This document shows positions 44,705 through 51,706 of a stretch of DNA of 64,000 bases, piece by piece. Position 1 is the first letter of the stretch; each line of letters starts with the position of its first letter. The stretch spans positions 62,001-126,000 of the forward strand of contig NZ_WHOM01000039.1 of assembly GCF_009739465.1 (NCBI RefSeq), given 5' to 3'. Origin of the DNA: Streptomyces apocyni. Lineage in GTDB: Bacteria; Actinomycetota; Actinomycetes; Streptomycetales; Streptomycetaceae. The notes under the pieces are model-generated. The model did no database searches. It had not been told where the DNA came from and was given only the letters and a program-made list of their open reading frames with translations. Both the position numbers and the translations under genes were made by a program.

Positions 44705-45441
44705 GCCCGCACCCACTGCCGGGGGCGGTCGGCCTGTCGCACCTGATCCCCTACGACTGGGAAGCGGCGGACGGAGTGTGCGGTGGCAGCCCGCACCTGC
44801 ACCTGGCCTGCACGGAGGCGTACGTCGTCACGGGTGGCCGCGGCACGGTGCAGACCCTCACCCCCGCCGGCTACCGGGAGACCCGGCTGGAGCCCGGATC
44901 CGTCGCGTGGTTCACCCCGGGCACGGTGCACCGCATGGTGCAGGGCGAGGGTCTGCGGGTGACCGTGCTGATGCAGAACAGCGGCCTGCCGGAAGCCGGC
45001 GACGCCGTCTTCACCTTTCCGCCCGAAGTGCTGGCCGACCCCGAGCGGTACGCGGCGGCCACGGCGCTGCCCCCGGGCACCGGCCCGGACACGGAGCAGG
45101 CCGCCCGGCGCCGCCGCGACCTCGCCGTCGAGGGCTACCTCCCCCTGCGCGAGGCTCTCTGGCAGGGCGACCCGGCCCCGTACCTCGCCTTCCAGCGCTC
45201 CGCCGCCCGCCTGGTCCGCGGCAAGGTCCCCGCCTGGCGCGCCCGCTGGCGGGCGGGCGCCCTGGCCGCGGCGGAACGCACCGGCGCCCACCTGGACGCT
45301 CTGGAGTCGGGCGACCCCGCCTACCTGGCGGCCGCTGACGCGTACCAGGCCGAGCCCACCCAGCGCGGCGGCTACGGCATGTGCGGACACCGCGACACGT
45401 ACGCTCCGGGCAACAGCACGCCACCGAGCGGCGGGGCGTGA
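44701..45441 (+). CDS. cupin domain-containing protein
   Basis: 246 residues from GTG 44701, overlapping the preceding stop (GTGA). N-terminal cupin: GSPHLHLACTEAYVVTGGRGTVQTL with His-x-His and Glu ligands and PGTVHRMVQGEG with the final His. The C-terminal half is helical and not recognised. Likely a sugar epimerase/isomerase-type accessory of the oxidoreductase operon. Last chromosomal gene before the integrated element. Confidence 0.85.
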   Translation: MSPHPLPGAVGLSHLIPYDWEAADGVCGGSPHLHLACTEAYVVTGGRGTVQTLTPAGYRETRLEPGSVAWFTPGTVHRMVQGEGLRVTVLMQNSGLPEAGDAVFTFPPEVLADPERYAAATALPPGTGPDTEQAARRRRDLAVEGYLPLREALWQGDPAPYLAFQRSAARLVRGKVPAWRARWRAGALAAAERTGAHLDALESGDPAYLAAADAYQAEPTQRGGYGMCGHRDTYAPGNSTPPSGGA

Positions 45442-45679
45442 CGGGGCGCCACGCCTCCCCGTGTTCCTGGGGCGAGCCTTCCCGGGGGTCGTCACCGATT
45501 CGCCCTTGACCGGCTGATCAACACCAGTCACCAAGCGATCAGCAGCGGCCCCAGCTACAGACCGGACCGGACTAGCGACCTGGAACACACACGGGGGCCA
45601 TGGGAACCAACACCGTGGCTCCCGCCCAGATTCCACCTAAAGCCCCAGGTCAGATCGTTTCTGCACCCGGGGCGAAGAG
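45442..45679. other. intergenic region left of the attachment site
   Basis: The 238 bp between the cupin gene and the tRNA remnant contain no convincing gene. A short open frame from 45600 runs into the tRNA sequence and is judged accidental. No terminator hairpin with a clear stem was found after the cupin gene. Confidence 0.6.
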
Positions 45680-45723
45680 TGGGGCGGGTGGGACTCGAAC
45701 CCACGGCCGACGGATTATGAGTC
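45680..45723 (-). other. attachment site: 3' part of a tRNA-Met(CAT) gene at the element junction
   Basis: On the minus strand these 44 nt read GACTCATAATCCG, then a perfect T-arm GTGGGTTCGAGTCCCAC, CCGCCCC and A73. They are the anticodon loop (CAT) to acceptor end of a methionine tRNA. The 5' half does not follow: the anticodon stem pairs only partly and no D-arm forms. This is what remains when an element integrates into the 3' half of a tRNA gene. The leftward integrase gene nearby supports this; the restored intact tRNA should be at the far right end, outside the window. Confidence 0.85.
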
Positions 45724-45896
45724 TTCGGGAGCGGACTACTGCCTAGTTACGGGCCATACCGCCCTGTGTCGGATTCTGCCGAAAGCGCCTGCTCATCAGG
45801 CCAGTCAGCCGCGACGCAACCGCGCCTTGATGCTGTCGCGTATCGCTTCGAATCGGCGCGTTCCGGAGCGTTCGGGCCAGCAGCGGGCCAGCAGAA

Positions 45897-45927
45897 AGGC
45901 CCCCTCTACCTGCGGTGAAGGGGGCCT
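45897..45927 (-). terminator. hairpin terminator of the leftmost element gene
   Basis: Inverted repeat AGGCCCCCT (45897-45905) with AGGGGGCCT (45919-45927), with a further ACC/GGT pairing in the loop. It lies just past the end of the leftward hypothetical gene. The 45724-45896 stretch between attachment site and hairpin has no gene and probably holds integrase arm-binding sites. Confidence 0.8.
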
Positions 45928-45939
45928 GCATGTCCAGCT

Positions 45940-46467
45940 TCAGTCTACCGTCTCGCCACTGTCCCCCCACGGCTTCGTGTTCAGGGGGGAACCCGTCCGG
46001 TTCTGCTCGGCGGCGAACCAGTTCGCAATCTCGTCCACGGTGTGACGGACCGGTTGACCCTGCAGATACTGGACGTAGTTCTCACGCTGTCGCCGACTCT
46101 CCCGGTCGAATTCCGGGAGTTCGTCCGCGCGGATCCATCGCACTTCCTCGAACCGGAAGGGGAAGGTCACAGGCCACTGTGCCCCCTCGGTCTTCTGCAA
46201 GAACATGGGTAGTTGGTGGGTCGCGGCGTTCCGGGCATGTCGGGTGCCGTGCATAATCCGCCGACCGTACTCGCTGCACATCTCATACCAGGCGTCCCTT
46301 TTGGCGAGCTGCTCGTCGAGGGTGCACGACCAGTAGACGACCTCCATCGCGTGGATGATCAGCTGTTCCTCGTCGTGGCCGACGGTGAGATCTTGGCGAT
46401 ACCGCTCCCTGGCGGCGTGGAAGCCTGTGAGGGCGATCGTAAGCATGTCGGGCGTAGCTTCAGCCAT
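45940..46467 (-). CDS. hypothetical protein of the integrated element
   Basis: 175 residues, not recognised. Sequence is rich in charged and aromatic residues (EEQLIIHAMEVVYWSCTLDEQLAKRDAWYEMCSEYGRRIMHG), suggesting a compact helical cytosolic protein; no membrane segment. It ends in a terminator and lies 9 bp downstream of the integrase stop on the same strand, so it is transcribed from the integrase side. Candidates include immunity or anti-phage cargo, but nothing in the sequence proves this. Confidence 0.65.
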   Translation of the reverse strand: MAEATPDMLTIALTGFHAARERYRQDLTVGHDEEQLIIHAMEVVYWSCTLDEQLAKRDAWYEMCSEYGRRIMHGTRHARNAATHQLPMFLQKTEGAQWPVTFPFRFEEVRWIRADELPEFDRESRRQRENYVQYLQGQPVRHTVDEIANWFAAEQNRTGSPLNTKPWGDSGETVD

Positions 46468-46476
46468 GCGCGCACT

Positions 46477-48063
46477 CTAGGCGTTTGGTGTGAGGGCAGC
46501 CCCGTACCTCGGCCTGCGTGCCCTGGGCACGATCGCCGCCGCCTTCTCCGCGATCTCCAGATCAACCTCCTTCAGGAGAGACGTGTACGTGTCCGACGCC
46601 AGCTTGATCGTGGAATGCCGCAGCGTCTCCTTGATGGCGTGCAGGTCCCCGCCGCCCGCGTGAATGAGGGTGGCCGCGCAGTGCCTGAGGTCCCGCAGGT
46701 TGATCGGGGGCAGGTCCGCCTGCTTGCAGATCCGGCGGAACGCGTCCGACACCTTCTCTGGGTGCAGCCAGCTGCCGTCCAGGTCCACGAACACCTTGCC
46801 CGTGTCCACCCAGTCCGCGACGTCCTTGCCGTCGGCCCGCTCCTGCTTGGCCTCCGCGTTCCATGTGTCGCGCTCCGCCAGCTGCCGCGCCCGGTGCTCG
46901 CGCAGTACACCCACGTTGACCGAGTCCAGCGCGATGGTGGCCGCGGCCCCGTCGGTCTTCGGCAGGGACTCCGTGGGCGTCCAGCCGTCCGTGATGATGG
47001 TCTTGGCGATGGTGATGGCCTGCCCGTCGAGGTCGACGTTCACCCAGTCCTGGCCGACGCCCTCACCGCGCCGCAGCCCCCGGAACGCGATCAGGTGGAA
47101 GAACGCGTACAGCCGGTCCGACTCGGCCTCATCCAGGAACGCGCCGATCTGCTGCGGCGTCCACACCATGACCGGGCTCGGCTTCTCGCCGGTCTTCCGC
47201 CAGTGCTCGACATGCAGGTCGGTCCACAGCACAGCCTTCGGCCGCTTCCCGGAATCGAGCTCGACCCACGCGGCCGGGTTGAAGGTGATGAGCTGACGGC
47301 GGATCGCCGCGTTCAGCGCAGTCCGCAGCGTCGCCCGGATGCGCTGCTTCGTAGCCGGGCCGGTGATGAGCCGGTACGGCGGCATCTCGGCGAGCTTCTC
47401 CCGCTCGAGCGCCAGGCGCGCGGACTCGGCGGCCGGTGGCCGGGAGTTCTTGCCCCACTTGCAGCGGGCTTCCTGCTCGCGGCGGGCCTGGTTCTCGGCG
47501 GCGACGACCTCGTTGGCGTCGTCGATCGCGTCGAAGAACTCCTGCCCGTGGCCGACGTTAAAGCGGTCGAGCCGGTAGTGGCCGACGCCCGGCTTCAGGT
47601 GCACGCGTATGTGGGAGCGATAGCCGTTGGTGGTGGTCTTGCGGGTCTTCTTCGACTCGACCCAGGTATCGAGCCACTCCCCCACGGTCATCGCCCCGTC
47701 GAGGGGCACGCCGACGCCTATGCGGCGGGATACCTCGGCGGCCTCGGGTATGTCGAGGCGGTCGCGCATGACGTTCTGCAGGAGGTCGCCGACGCGTCGG
47801 GCCGCGTCCTCGTCGTCGCCGGGCAGATCGAGGATGGCCTGCAGCTTCGACAGGTCGCTCTGCGCGTCCGTCACCTTGGCGTACCCGGTGCGCCGGAACG
47901 GCCGCCGCTTGCCGTCGGCGTCGAGCGGGAGTTCCTGGCGCAGCTGCACCGCGCCGTGGTTCTTCTTCGACAGCTGCGGGCACGTCTTGCCGAGCAGCTT
48001 GCCGTCCGGGCTGCGGCACTCACACCGCTTACTGATGCCGCCAGCGCGGCGAGATGCGGGCAT
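46477..48063 (-). CDS. int: tyrosine site-specific integrase
   Basis: 528-residue tyrosine recombinase that should insert the element at tRNA-Met. N-terminal Cys pattern CECRSPDGKLLGKTC, SAM-like core-binding domain (about 125-235, with an inserted charged loop 185-230), catalytic domain with Arg331 (FRGLRRGEG), Arg460-His461 in NLRDLRHCAATL, His483 in LRHST and the nucleophile Tyr493 in SDTYTSLL. The usual His of the H-x-x-R box is Arg457. Length exceeds the typical 380-460 because of inserts, as in many AICE and actinophage integrases. Located next to the attachment site and leftward. Confidence 0.95.
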   Translation of the reverse strand: MPASRRAGGISKRCECRSPDGKLLGKTCPQLSKKNHGAVQLRQELPLDADGKRRPFRRTGYAKVTDAQSDLSKLQAILDLPGDDEDAARRVGDLLQNVMRDRLDIPEAAEVSRRIGVGVPLDGAMTVGEWLDTWVESKKTRKTTTNGYRSHIRVHLKPGVGHYRLDRFNVGHGQEFFDAIDDANEVVAAENQARREQEARCKWGKNSRPPAAESARLALEREKLAEMPPYRLITGPATKQRIRATLRTALNAAIRRQLITFNPAAWVELDSGKRPKAVLWTDLHVEHWRKTGEKPSPVMVWTPQQIGAFLDEAESDRLYAFFHLIAFRGLRRGEGVGQDWVNVDLDGQAITIAKTIITDGWTPTESLPKTDGAAATIALDSVNVGVLREHRARQLAERDTWNAEAKQERADGKDVADWVDTGKVFVDLDGSWLHPEKVSDAFRRICKQADLPPINLRDLRHCAATLIHAGGGDLHAIKETLRHSTIKLASDTYTSLLKEVDLEIAEKAAAIVPRARRPRYGAALTPNA

Positions 48064-48098
48064 ACGCTTATCCTCCTCCGTCGCTCGCTGCCTCGCGG

Positions 48099-48827
48099 TT
48101 ACTCGTCCTCGGATCGCTCAGTCTCATATTGAGTGGCAAGGTCGTCGCCGTTCATATCGAGCGCATGGGCCAGCTTCCGGATGTATTGGTGGGCCTCGTC
48201 GCCGCTGAGCGAAGAGAAGTCATTTCGCTCGATGGCCTTCAGGGTCGGCTCAGCCTCCGCCCCCAAACCAGCCCTGAGCACCAGGACGAGGGTGTTGTAG
48301 CCAGCAGACAAGCGAGCTGCCGCGATACGAGTGCCAACGGGGGGGCGCGGACTAGATCGATGCCCATACGCACCCACCGAATGCAATGCGTCCAGGCGCA
48401 CCTCTTCCCGCGCCTTCCTTTGGAAGAGCGTCGCACGTTCGTCTTCCAGTTCGCGGACCCTAGCCTTGGACTCCTCCAACTGTTCGTAGTTTGCGGAAAT
48501 CAGTTCCTCAAGCTCGACCAGCTCGTTCACTGAGTCTTCGAGGACGATGGACACTTCATCGCCTGCCAATCCTTCGATTGGATCACTCATCATTTCCTGA
48601 AGCGTGACTTGCAGGATGTCCGAAATGATTCCTGCTTCATCGAGCCGAATCGACCTCTTGCCTGACTCGATGCGGGCAACGGTCTGCTGGGGCATCGACA
48701 TCCCCGCCTTCGTGATCCGGTTCGCCAAGTCCGCCTGCGACAGGCCGAGGGTCTCGCGGATCACCCGGAGCCGTCGAGCGAAGTGCGCCTCCGCCGATCG
48801 CCCCTGCCTGCCTTCAGCACTTGTCAT
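48099..48827 (-). CDS. XRE-family repressor with coiled coil
   Basis: 242 residues from ATG 48827. N-terminal lambda-repressor-like HTH: FARRLRVIRETLGLSQADLANRITKAGMSMPQQTVARIESGKRSI (about 17-62). Middle region (about 95-150) is a charged coiled coil LEELISANYEQLEESKARVRELEDERATLFQRKAREEV. C-terminus acidic. GC content is clearly lower than in flanking genes. The ATG lies close to a TAGCTT (48840-48835) that would make the message leaderless, like several phage repressors. Divergent from the excisionase operon over a palindromic operator, so it is the likely immunity/maintenance repressor. No RecA-type cleavage domain is visible. Confidence 0.88.
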   Translation of the reverse strand: MTSAEGRQGRSAEAHFARRLRVIRETLGLSQADLANRITKAGMSMPQQTVARIESGKRSIRLDEAGIISDILQVTLQEMMSDPIEGLAGDEVSIVLEDSVNELVELEELISANYEQLEESKARVRELEDERATLFQRKAREEVRLDALHSVGAYGHRSSPRPPVGTRIAAARLSAGYNTLVLVLRAGLGAEAEPTLKAIERNDFSSLSGDEAHQYIRKLAHALDMNGDDLATQYETERSEDE

Positions 48828-48837
48828 AAACAGCAAG

Positions 48838-48879
48838 CTACAACACCACGTTGTAGGTAGGCCACATGACCTGTAGTAC
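48838..48879 (+). promoter_or_regulatory. repressor operator and rightward excisionase promoter
   Basis: Perfect 7-bp inverted repeat CTACAACaccacGTTGTAG (48838-48856). The right arm contains TTGTAG (48851-48856), which forms a -35 with TAGTAC (48874-48879) at exactly 17 bp, directing transcription into the excisionase genes. Repressor binding would block this promoter. A half-site CTGTAG occurs at 48871. The left arm overlaps the likely -10 of the repressor gene itself, so autoregulation is expected. Confidence 0.75.
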
Positions 48880-48915
48880 GCTCTCAGCGGTGACACTCCA
48901 ACAACAGGAGGATGT

Positions 48916-49095
48916 ATGTGCCGCTTGCTCACCATGCCCGAGGTGGCCGAGCAACTGCGACGCCCCGTAGCCACACTGCGCCACTGGCGCTGGACCGGGT
49001 CCGGTCCAGCGTCCTTCCGGCTGGGGCGTCGAGTCGTCTACCGCGAAGAAGACGTGTCGGCGTGGATCGAAGACCAGCGGAAGGCGTCCGTATGA
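48916..49095 (+). CDS. excisionase-like small helix-turn-helix protein
   Basis: 59 residues: LTMPEVAEQLRRPVATLRHWRWTGSGPASFRLGRRVVYREEDVSAWIEDQ is the winged MerR/AlpA-type HTH of excisionases (Xis). The ATG at 48916 has a perfect AGGAGG five bases upstream; the overlapping ATG at 48912 opens a different frame that runs through the next gene and is not preferred. Stop overlaps the next start (ATGA). Divergent from int/repressor, which is the usual place for Xis. Confidence 0.85.
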   Translation: MCRLLTMPEVAEQLRRPVATLRHWRWTGSGPASFRLGRRVVYREEDVSAWIEDQRKASV

Positions 49096-49430
49096 GCACC
49101 GCAGGCCGCCGCAAGACACTGTCGGCCGCCGAAGCCCTAGAGCTTCCGGTGATGTTCGACGTCTGGCCGACCCTCGGCGCCGCACTCGACATCAGGCGCA
49201 CCACCACATACCAGCTCGCCCGCGAGGACGCCCTGCCTATCCCAGTCATCCGGGTCGGTAAGCAGCTCCGCGCGCGGCGCAGCGACCTTCTGAGCTTCCT
49301 CGGCCTGACCGAGGAAAGCGGCGTCGTTCCCGAGGTCCAGTCGGGGACGCCTGTCGCCGGAAACGACGAAGCGACCCGGGGTCCAGCCGGGTCGCCTCTG
49401 TCGAGCGAGTCCGCACCTACCAGCAAGTAA
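49092..49430 (+). CDS. helix-turn-helix protein (AlpA/Xis-like), second of a tandem pair
   Basis: 112 residues from an ATG overlapping the preceding stop. Core DVWPTLGAALDIRRTTTYQLAREDALPIPVIRVGKQLRARRSDLLSFLG is again an AlpA/excisionase-type HTH, followed by a low-complexity tail. A 9-bp hairpin GCGACCCGG/CCGGGTCGC (49371-49395) is embedded in the tail and may trim transcription. The two tandem proteins may divide roles, one in excision and one in activation of downstream genes. Confidence 0.78.
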   Translation: MSTAGRRKTLSAAEALELPVMFDVWPTLGAALDIRRTTTYQLAREDALPIPVIRVGKQLRARRSDLLSFLGLTEESGVVPEVQSGTPVAGNDEATRGPAGSPLSSESAPTSK

Positions 49431-49449
49431 GAGATCGGAAGTAGCTCGT

Positions 49450-50109
49450 ATGCACAGCATCGCACAGGCGTCAACGGCCACGCCGTCTGACCAGCGCCCC
49501 AGCATTTCGCCGCAGCTGATCACCACTGTGGTCGCCGCGCTCACCGCGTCGGACGCTGCCCCCGCGATCATCACCGAGGCCCGGCGGATGATCGCCACCG
49601 GGCAGGTCCACGAGACTGCCTCCGAGGTAGTCCGAAAGCAGGACAACGAGAGTCTCCGCGAGTTCTTCGCCTGTCTCGACGTCATCATCGGTCGCGTCGT
49701 CGACCACCAGCCGCTCACCCCGCTCGTGAACGCGGCCGAGCACGTCACCCAGACGGCCGCCGCTGATCGCGCGCCCGGGCACTACCCGTGGTGCCAGCCC
49801 GGCCAGTGCACCAACCTCCGCTACGACGGCGACGGCGGTGAGCCGTACTTCGAGCACGTCGGCCCCCACGTCGACTTGCCCCTGCCCGACGGCATGGACT
49901 GCGACCACAACGAGCTGCTGTCCGCCGAGCTCGGCGACGCCGACGACGCGATCGGTGGGCCCCTCGTCTCGTTCAACTCCGGCGGGAACGGAGTCCTCCT
50001 AGACCCCGACGATCTGACCAAGGTCATCGGCGACCTGGCCGCGTTCACCGACAGCCTGCGCGCCATGCACCGCCAGATGACCGCCCAGCAGGCGGAGGCG
50101 ACGGCATGA
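49450..50109 (+). CDS. hypothetical element protein with DUF6907-like C-terminus
   Basis: 219 residues. N-half helical (SPQLITTVVAALTASDAAPAIITEARRMI). C-half starts with a His/Cys pattern PGHYPWCQPGQCTNLRYDGDGGEPYFEHVGPHVDLPLPDG that I recognise from small proteins of Streptomyces mobile elements (DUF6907-like). Function unknown. Stop overlaps next start (ATGA). Confidence 0.7.
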   Translation: MHSIAQASTATPSDQRPSISPQLITTVVAALTASDAAPAIITEARRMIATGQVHETASEVVRKQDNESLREFFACLDVIIGRVVDHQPLTPLVNAAEHVTQTAAADRAPGHYPWCQPGQCTNLRYDGDGGEPYFEHVGPHVDLPLPDGMDCDHNELLSAELGDADDAIGGPLVSFNSGGNGVLLDPDDLTKVIGDLAAFTDSLRAMHRQMTAQQAEATA

Positions 50110-50639
50110 CCGCCACCGGCCGCCCCACATCCGTCTGCGTCTACGACGGCACCCCGAGCGTCGTCGTCCGCACCGGCGACGCCGGACACCCGTACGGCCT
50201 GTGCGCCTCCTGTCTCCGCTGCACCTCGCTGGAGCCGGTCACCGTCGACAGCGTCCGCACCGAGATCCGCGAGATCCTCACCGCCCGCTCCCTCGACTAC
50301 GCCACCCAGGACAACGGCGACCAGCGGGCGCCCGGCGTCCGCGCCCTCGACATCTACAAGGCCGCCCGCCTCGGCCTCGAGGACGTCCAGGTCGGGGGCA
50401 GGCAACAGGCCCAGCACAACGACCCGCACTGCGAGACCGTCCGACCGACGGTCAGCGACCTATACAACGTGCGGCTCGGAGACCTGCTCTGCGGGGACCT
50501 GCGCCGACTGTTCGAAGCCTGCGCGGACGCCGCCACCCAGGAGGGGCGCAACGTCGAACGCGAGGTGACGTGGCTCGCTGACACCGTCAACGGCGTCCTG
50601 GCCGACGTCGTCGAGGGCGTGTTGAAGGCCCACGTATGA
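50106..50639 (+). CDS. hypothetical element protein
   Basis: 177 residues, not recognised. A CxxC-type pair in YGLCASCLRCTSLEP (residues about 31-45) suggests a small zinc-binding knuckle; the rest is helical and acidic. Coupled to neighbours on both sides (ATGA), so it belongs to the early rightward operon. Confidence 0.68.
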   Translation: MTATGRPTSVCVYDGTPSVVVRTGDAGHPYGLCASCLRCTSLEPVTVDSVRTEIREILTARSLDYATQDNGDQRAPGVRALDIYKAARLGLEDVQVGGRQQAQHNDPHCETVRPTVSDLYNVRLGDLLCGDLRRLFEACADAATQEGRNVEREVTWLADTVNGVLADVVEGVLKAHV

Positions 50640-50752
50640 CCGCGCAGACGAACGCCGCGACGGCCGGGGACAACCTCCCCGGCCGCCCGGCCACCGACCC
50701 GTACTGGGCACTCATCCACCAGCAGCCCGCAGCAATCAGGGAGGCGGCGTGA
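50636..50752 (+). CDS. very small coupled hypothetical protein
   Basis: 38 codons, ATG overlapping the previous stop (ATGA) and TGA overlapping the next GTG (GTGA). Product MTAQTNAATAGDNLPGRP...AIREAA has no domain. Coupling on both sides and a GGGAGG ribosome site for the next gene inside its end suggest genuine translation. Confidence 0.5.
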   Translation: MTAQTNAATAGDNLPGRPATDPYWALIHQQPAAIREAA

Positions 50753-51063
50753 ACACCCCGCTCGACACGTTCCTGTCCGACCAGGCCCTCGCCGCCGCCC
50801 GAGATGCGGCCACGGACCCGGGCACCATCCCCGTCGCGGTCACCGCCACCAACGGCGAACAGTGCACCTGGTGCGACTGCCCCGACGGGCCCAACTCGCC
50901 CCACAACCAGCGCGGCTACCGCTGCCCCGGCTGCCCGGCCACGGCGAAGAACGTCGTCAGCACGTTCTCGGGGCCGAACCTCCGCTACGACTTCCCGGCC
51001 TGCGACCGGCACACCACCGACATCGTGGCGTCCGTCGCCCAGCTCGTGGGAGGAACCCGATGA
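50749..51063 (+). CDS. small Cys-rich (zinc ribbon-like) hypothetical protein
   Basis: 104 residues. QCTWCDCPDGPNSPHNQRGYRCPGCPATAKNV holds two CxxC-like pairs and a His, resembling a zinc ribbon; DRHT near the C-terminus may add a ligand. GTG start preceded by GGGAGG. Coupled to both neighbours. Function unknown. Confidence 0.68.
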   Translation: MNTPLDTFLSDQALAAARDAATDPGTIPVAVTATNGEQCTWCDCPDGPNSPHNQRGYRCPGCPATAKNVVSTFSGPNLRYDFPACDRHTTDIVASVAQLVGGTR

Positions 51064-51302
51064 CCGACTACAGCACGGGCGAGTGCCCGGCAGACGAGCC
51101 CGTCGGCCTCATCCCCGACGACCTGTACCTGAAGCGGGCCGCCGAGCGCGGCCGTCACGAGATCGTCCTCGGATCGATCCGGGCGCACCTCGCAGAACAG
51201 CCCACCCCGAACGCGGTGAACGCCGCCGTCCGGCGCTGGATCAGCGACCTCTTCGCCCTCGGCGAAGAGGTCGCCAAGAACAAGCGGCAACCCTCCGGCT
51301 GA
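51060..51302 (+). CDS. small hypothetical helical protein
   Basis: 80 residues from an ATG overlapping the preceding stop. Mostly helical (LYLKRAAERGRHEIVLGSIRAHLAE...AVNAAVRRWISDLFALGEEVAKNK), ending basic. Not recognised. Followed by a strong hairpin that closes this early operon. Confidence 0.65.
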   Translation: MTDYSTGECPADEPVGLIPDDLYLKRAAERGRHEIVLGSIRAHLAEQPTPNAVNAAVRRWISDLFALGEEVAKNKRQPSG

Positions 51303-51317
51303 CCCGGGGAAGCGCAC

Positions 51318-51354
51318 TGCGGCCCCGGGCCATCCCCCCTGGCCCGGGGCCGCA
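51318..51354 (+). terminator. strong hairpin after the early element operon
   Basis: Perfect 15-bp stem TGCGGCCCCGGGCCA (51318-51332) with its complement (51340-51354) around TCCCCCC. No U-tract follows, so it may terminate only partly or protect the upstream mRNA. Confidence 0.75.
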
Positions 51355-51403
51355 CGCGCACTCACGAACACCACTGGCCCCGCTCGTAGAAGAGAGCACG
51401 TTC

Positions 51404-51706
51404 GTGAACAGCACCACCACCGTCCTCCCCCTCTTCCAGGAGGACGGCACCCCGGACGAGGCCCCGATCCAGTCGCCGCCCGTCCACCTCGGCATGGCCG
51501 CCGCCGCGGCCCGCCTCGTCGCCTACCGCGACACACACAACGAGGACAGCGAGCAGCACGCACTCCTCGTCGTCGACTGCCCGTTCTGCCACCACCAGCA
51601 CATCCACCCCGCTGGCCGCGCCGACAAGCCGCGCCTCTGCCTCAGGCGCTCACGCTGCGTCGGACGCCCGACCGGCGTCTACTTCTTCCCGGCGGTGCAC
51701 CAGTGA
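51404..51706 (+). CDS. small hypothetical protein upstream of the replication gene
   Basis: 100 residues from GTG 51404 (AGAAGAGAG upstream). Acidic head, then LLVVDCPFCHHQHIHPAG and CLRRSRCVGRP, a CxxCHHxxxH...C pattern suggesting a zinc finger. The stop overlaps the start of the primase gene, so it may be a replication accessory. Not recognised. Confidence 0.65.
   Translation: MNSTTTVLPLFQEDGTPDEAPIQSPPVHLGMAAAAARLVAYRDTHNEDSEQHALLVVDCPFCHHQHIHPAGRADKPRLCLRRSRCVGRPTGVYFFPAVHQ

Noticed and set aside
45600..45750. Short open frame across the tRNA fragment
   Set aside because: It reads through tRNA-derived sequence, has no ribosome site and no recognisable product.
45680..45765. A complete tRNA-Met gene, since GGGCGG upstream could pair with CCGCCC of the 3' end
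   Set aside because: The resulting molecule would be 86 nt, has no D-arm and only two good pairs in the anticodon stem. The match is probably chance within the element's attachment arm.
48912..49091. ATG at 48912 opening a frame fused to the second HTH protein
   Set aside because: The region encodes a clear excisionase HTH in the frame from ATG 48916, and the 48912 frame is low-complexity Arg/Ser-rich.
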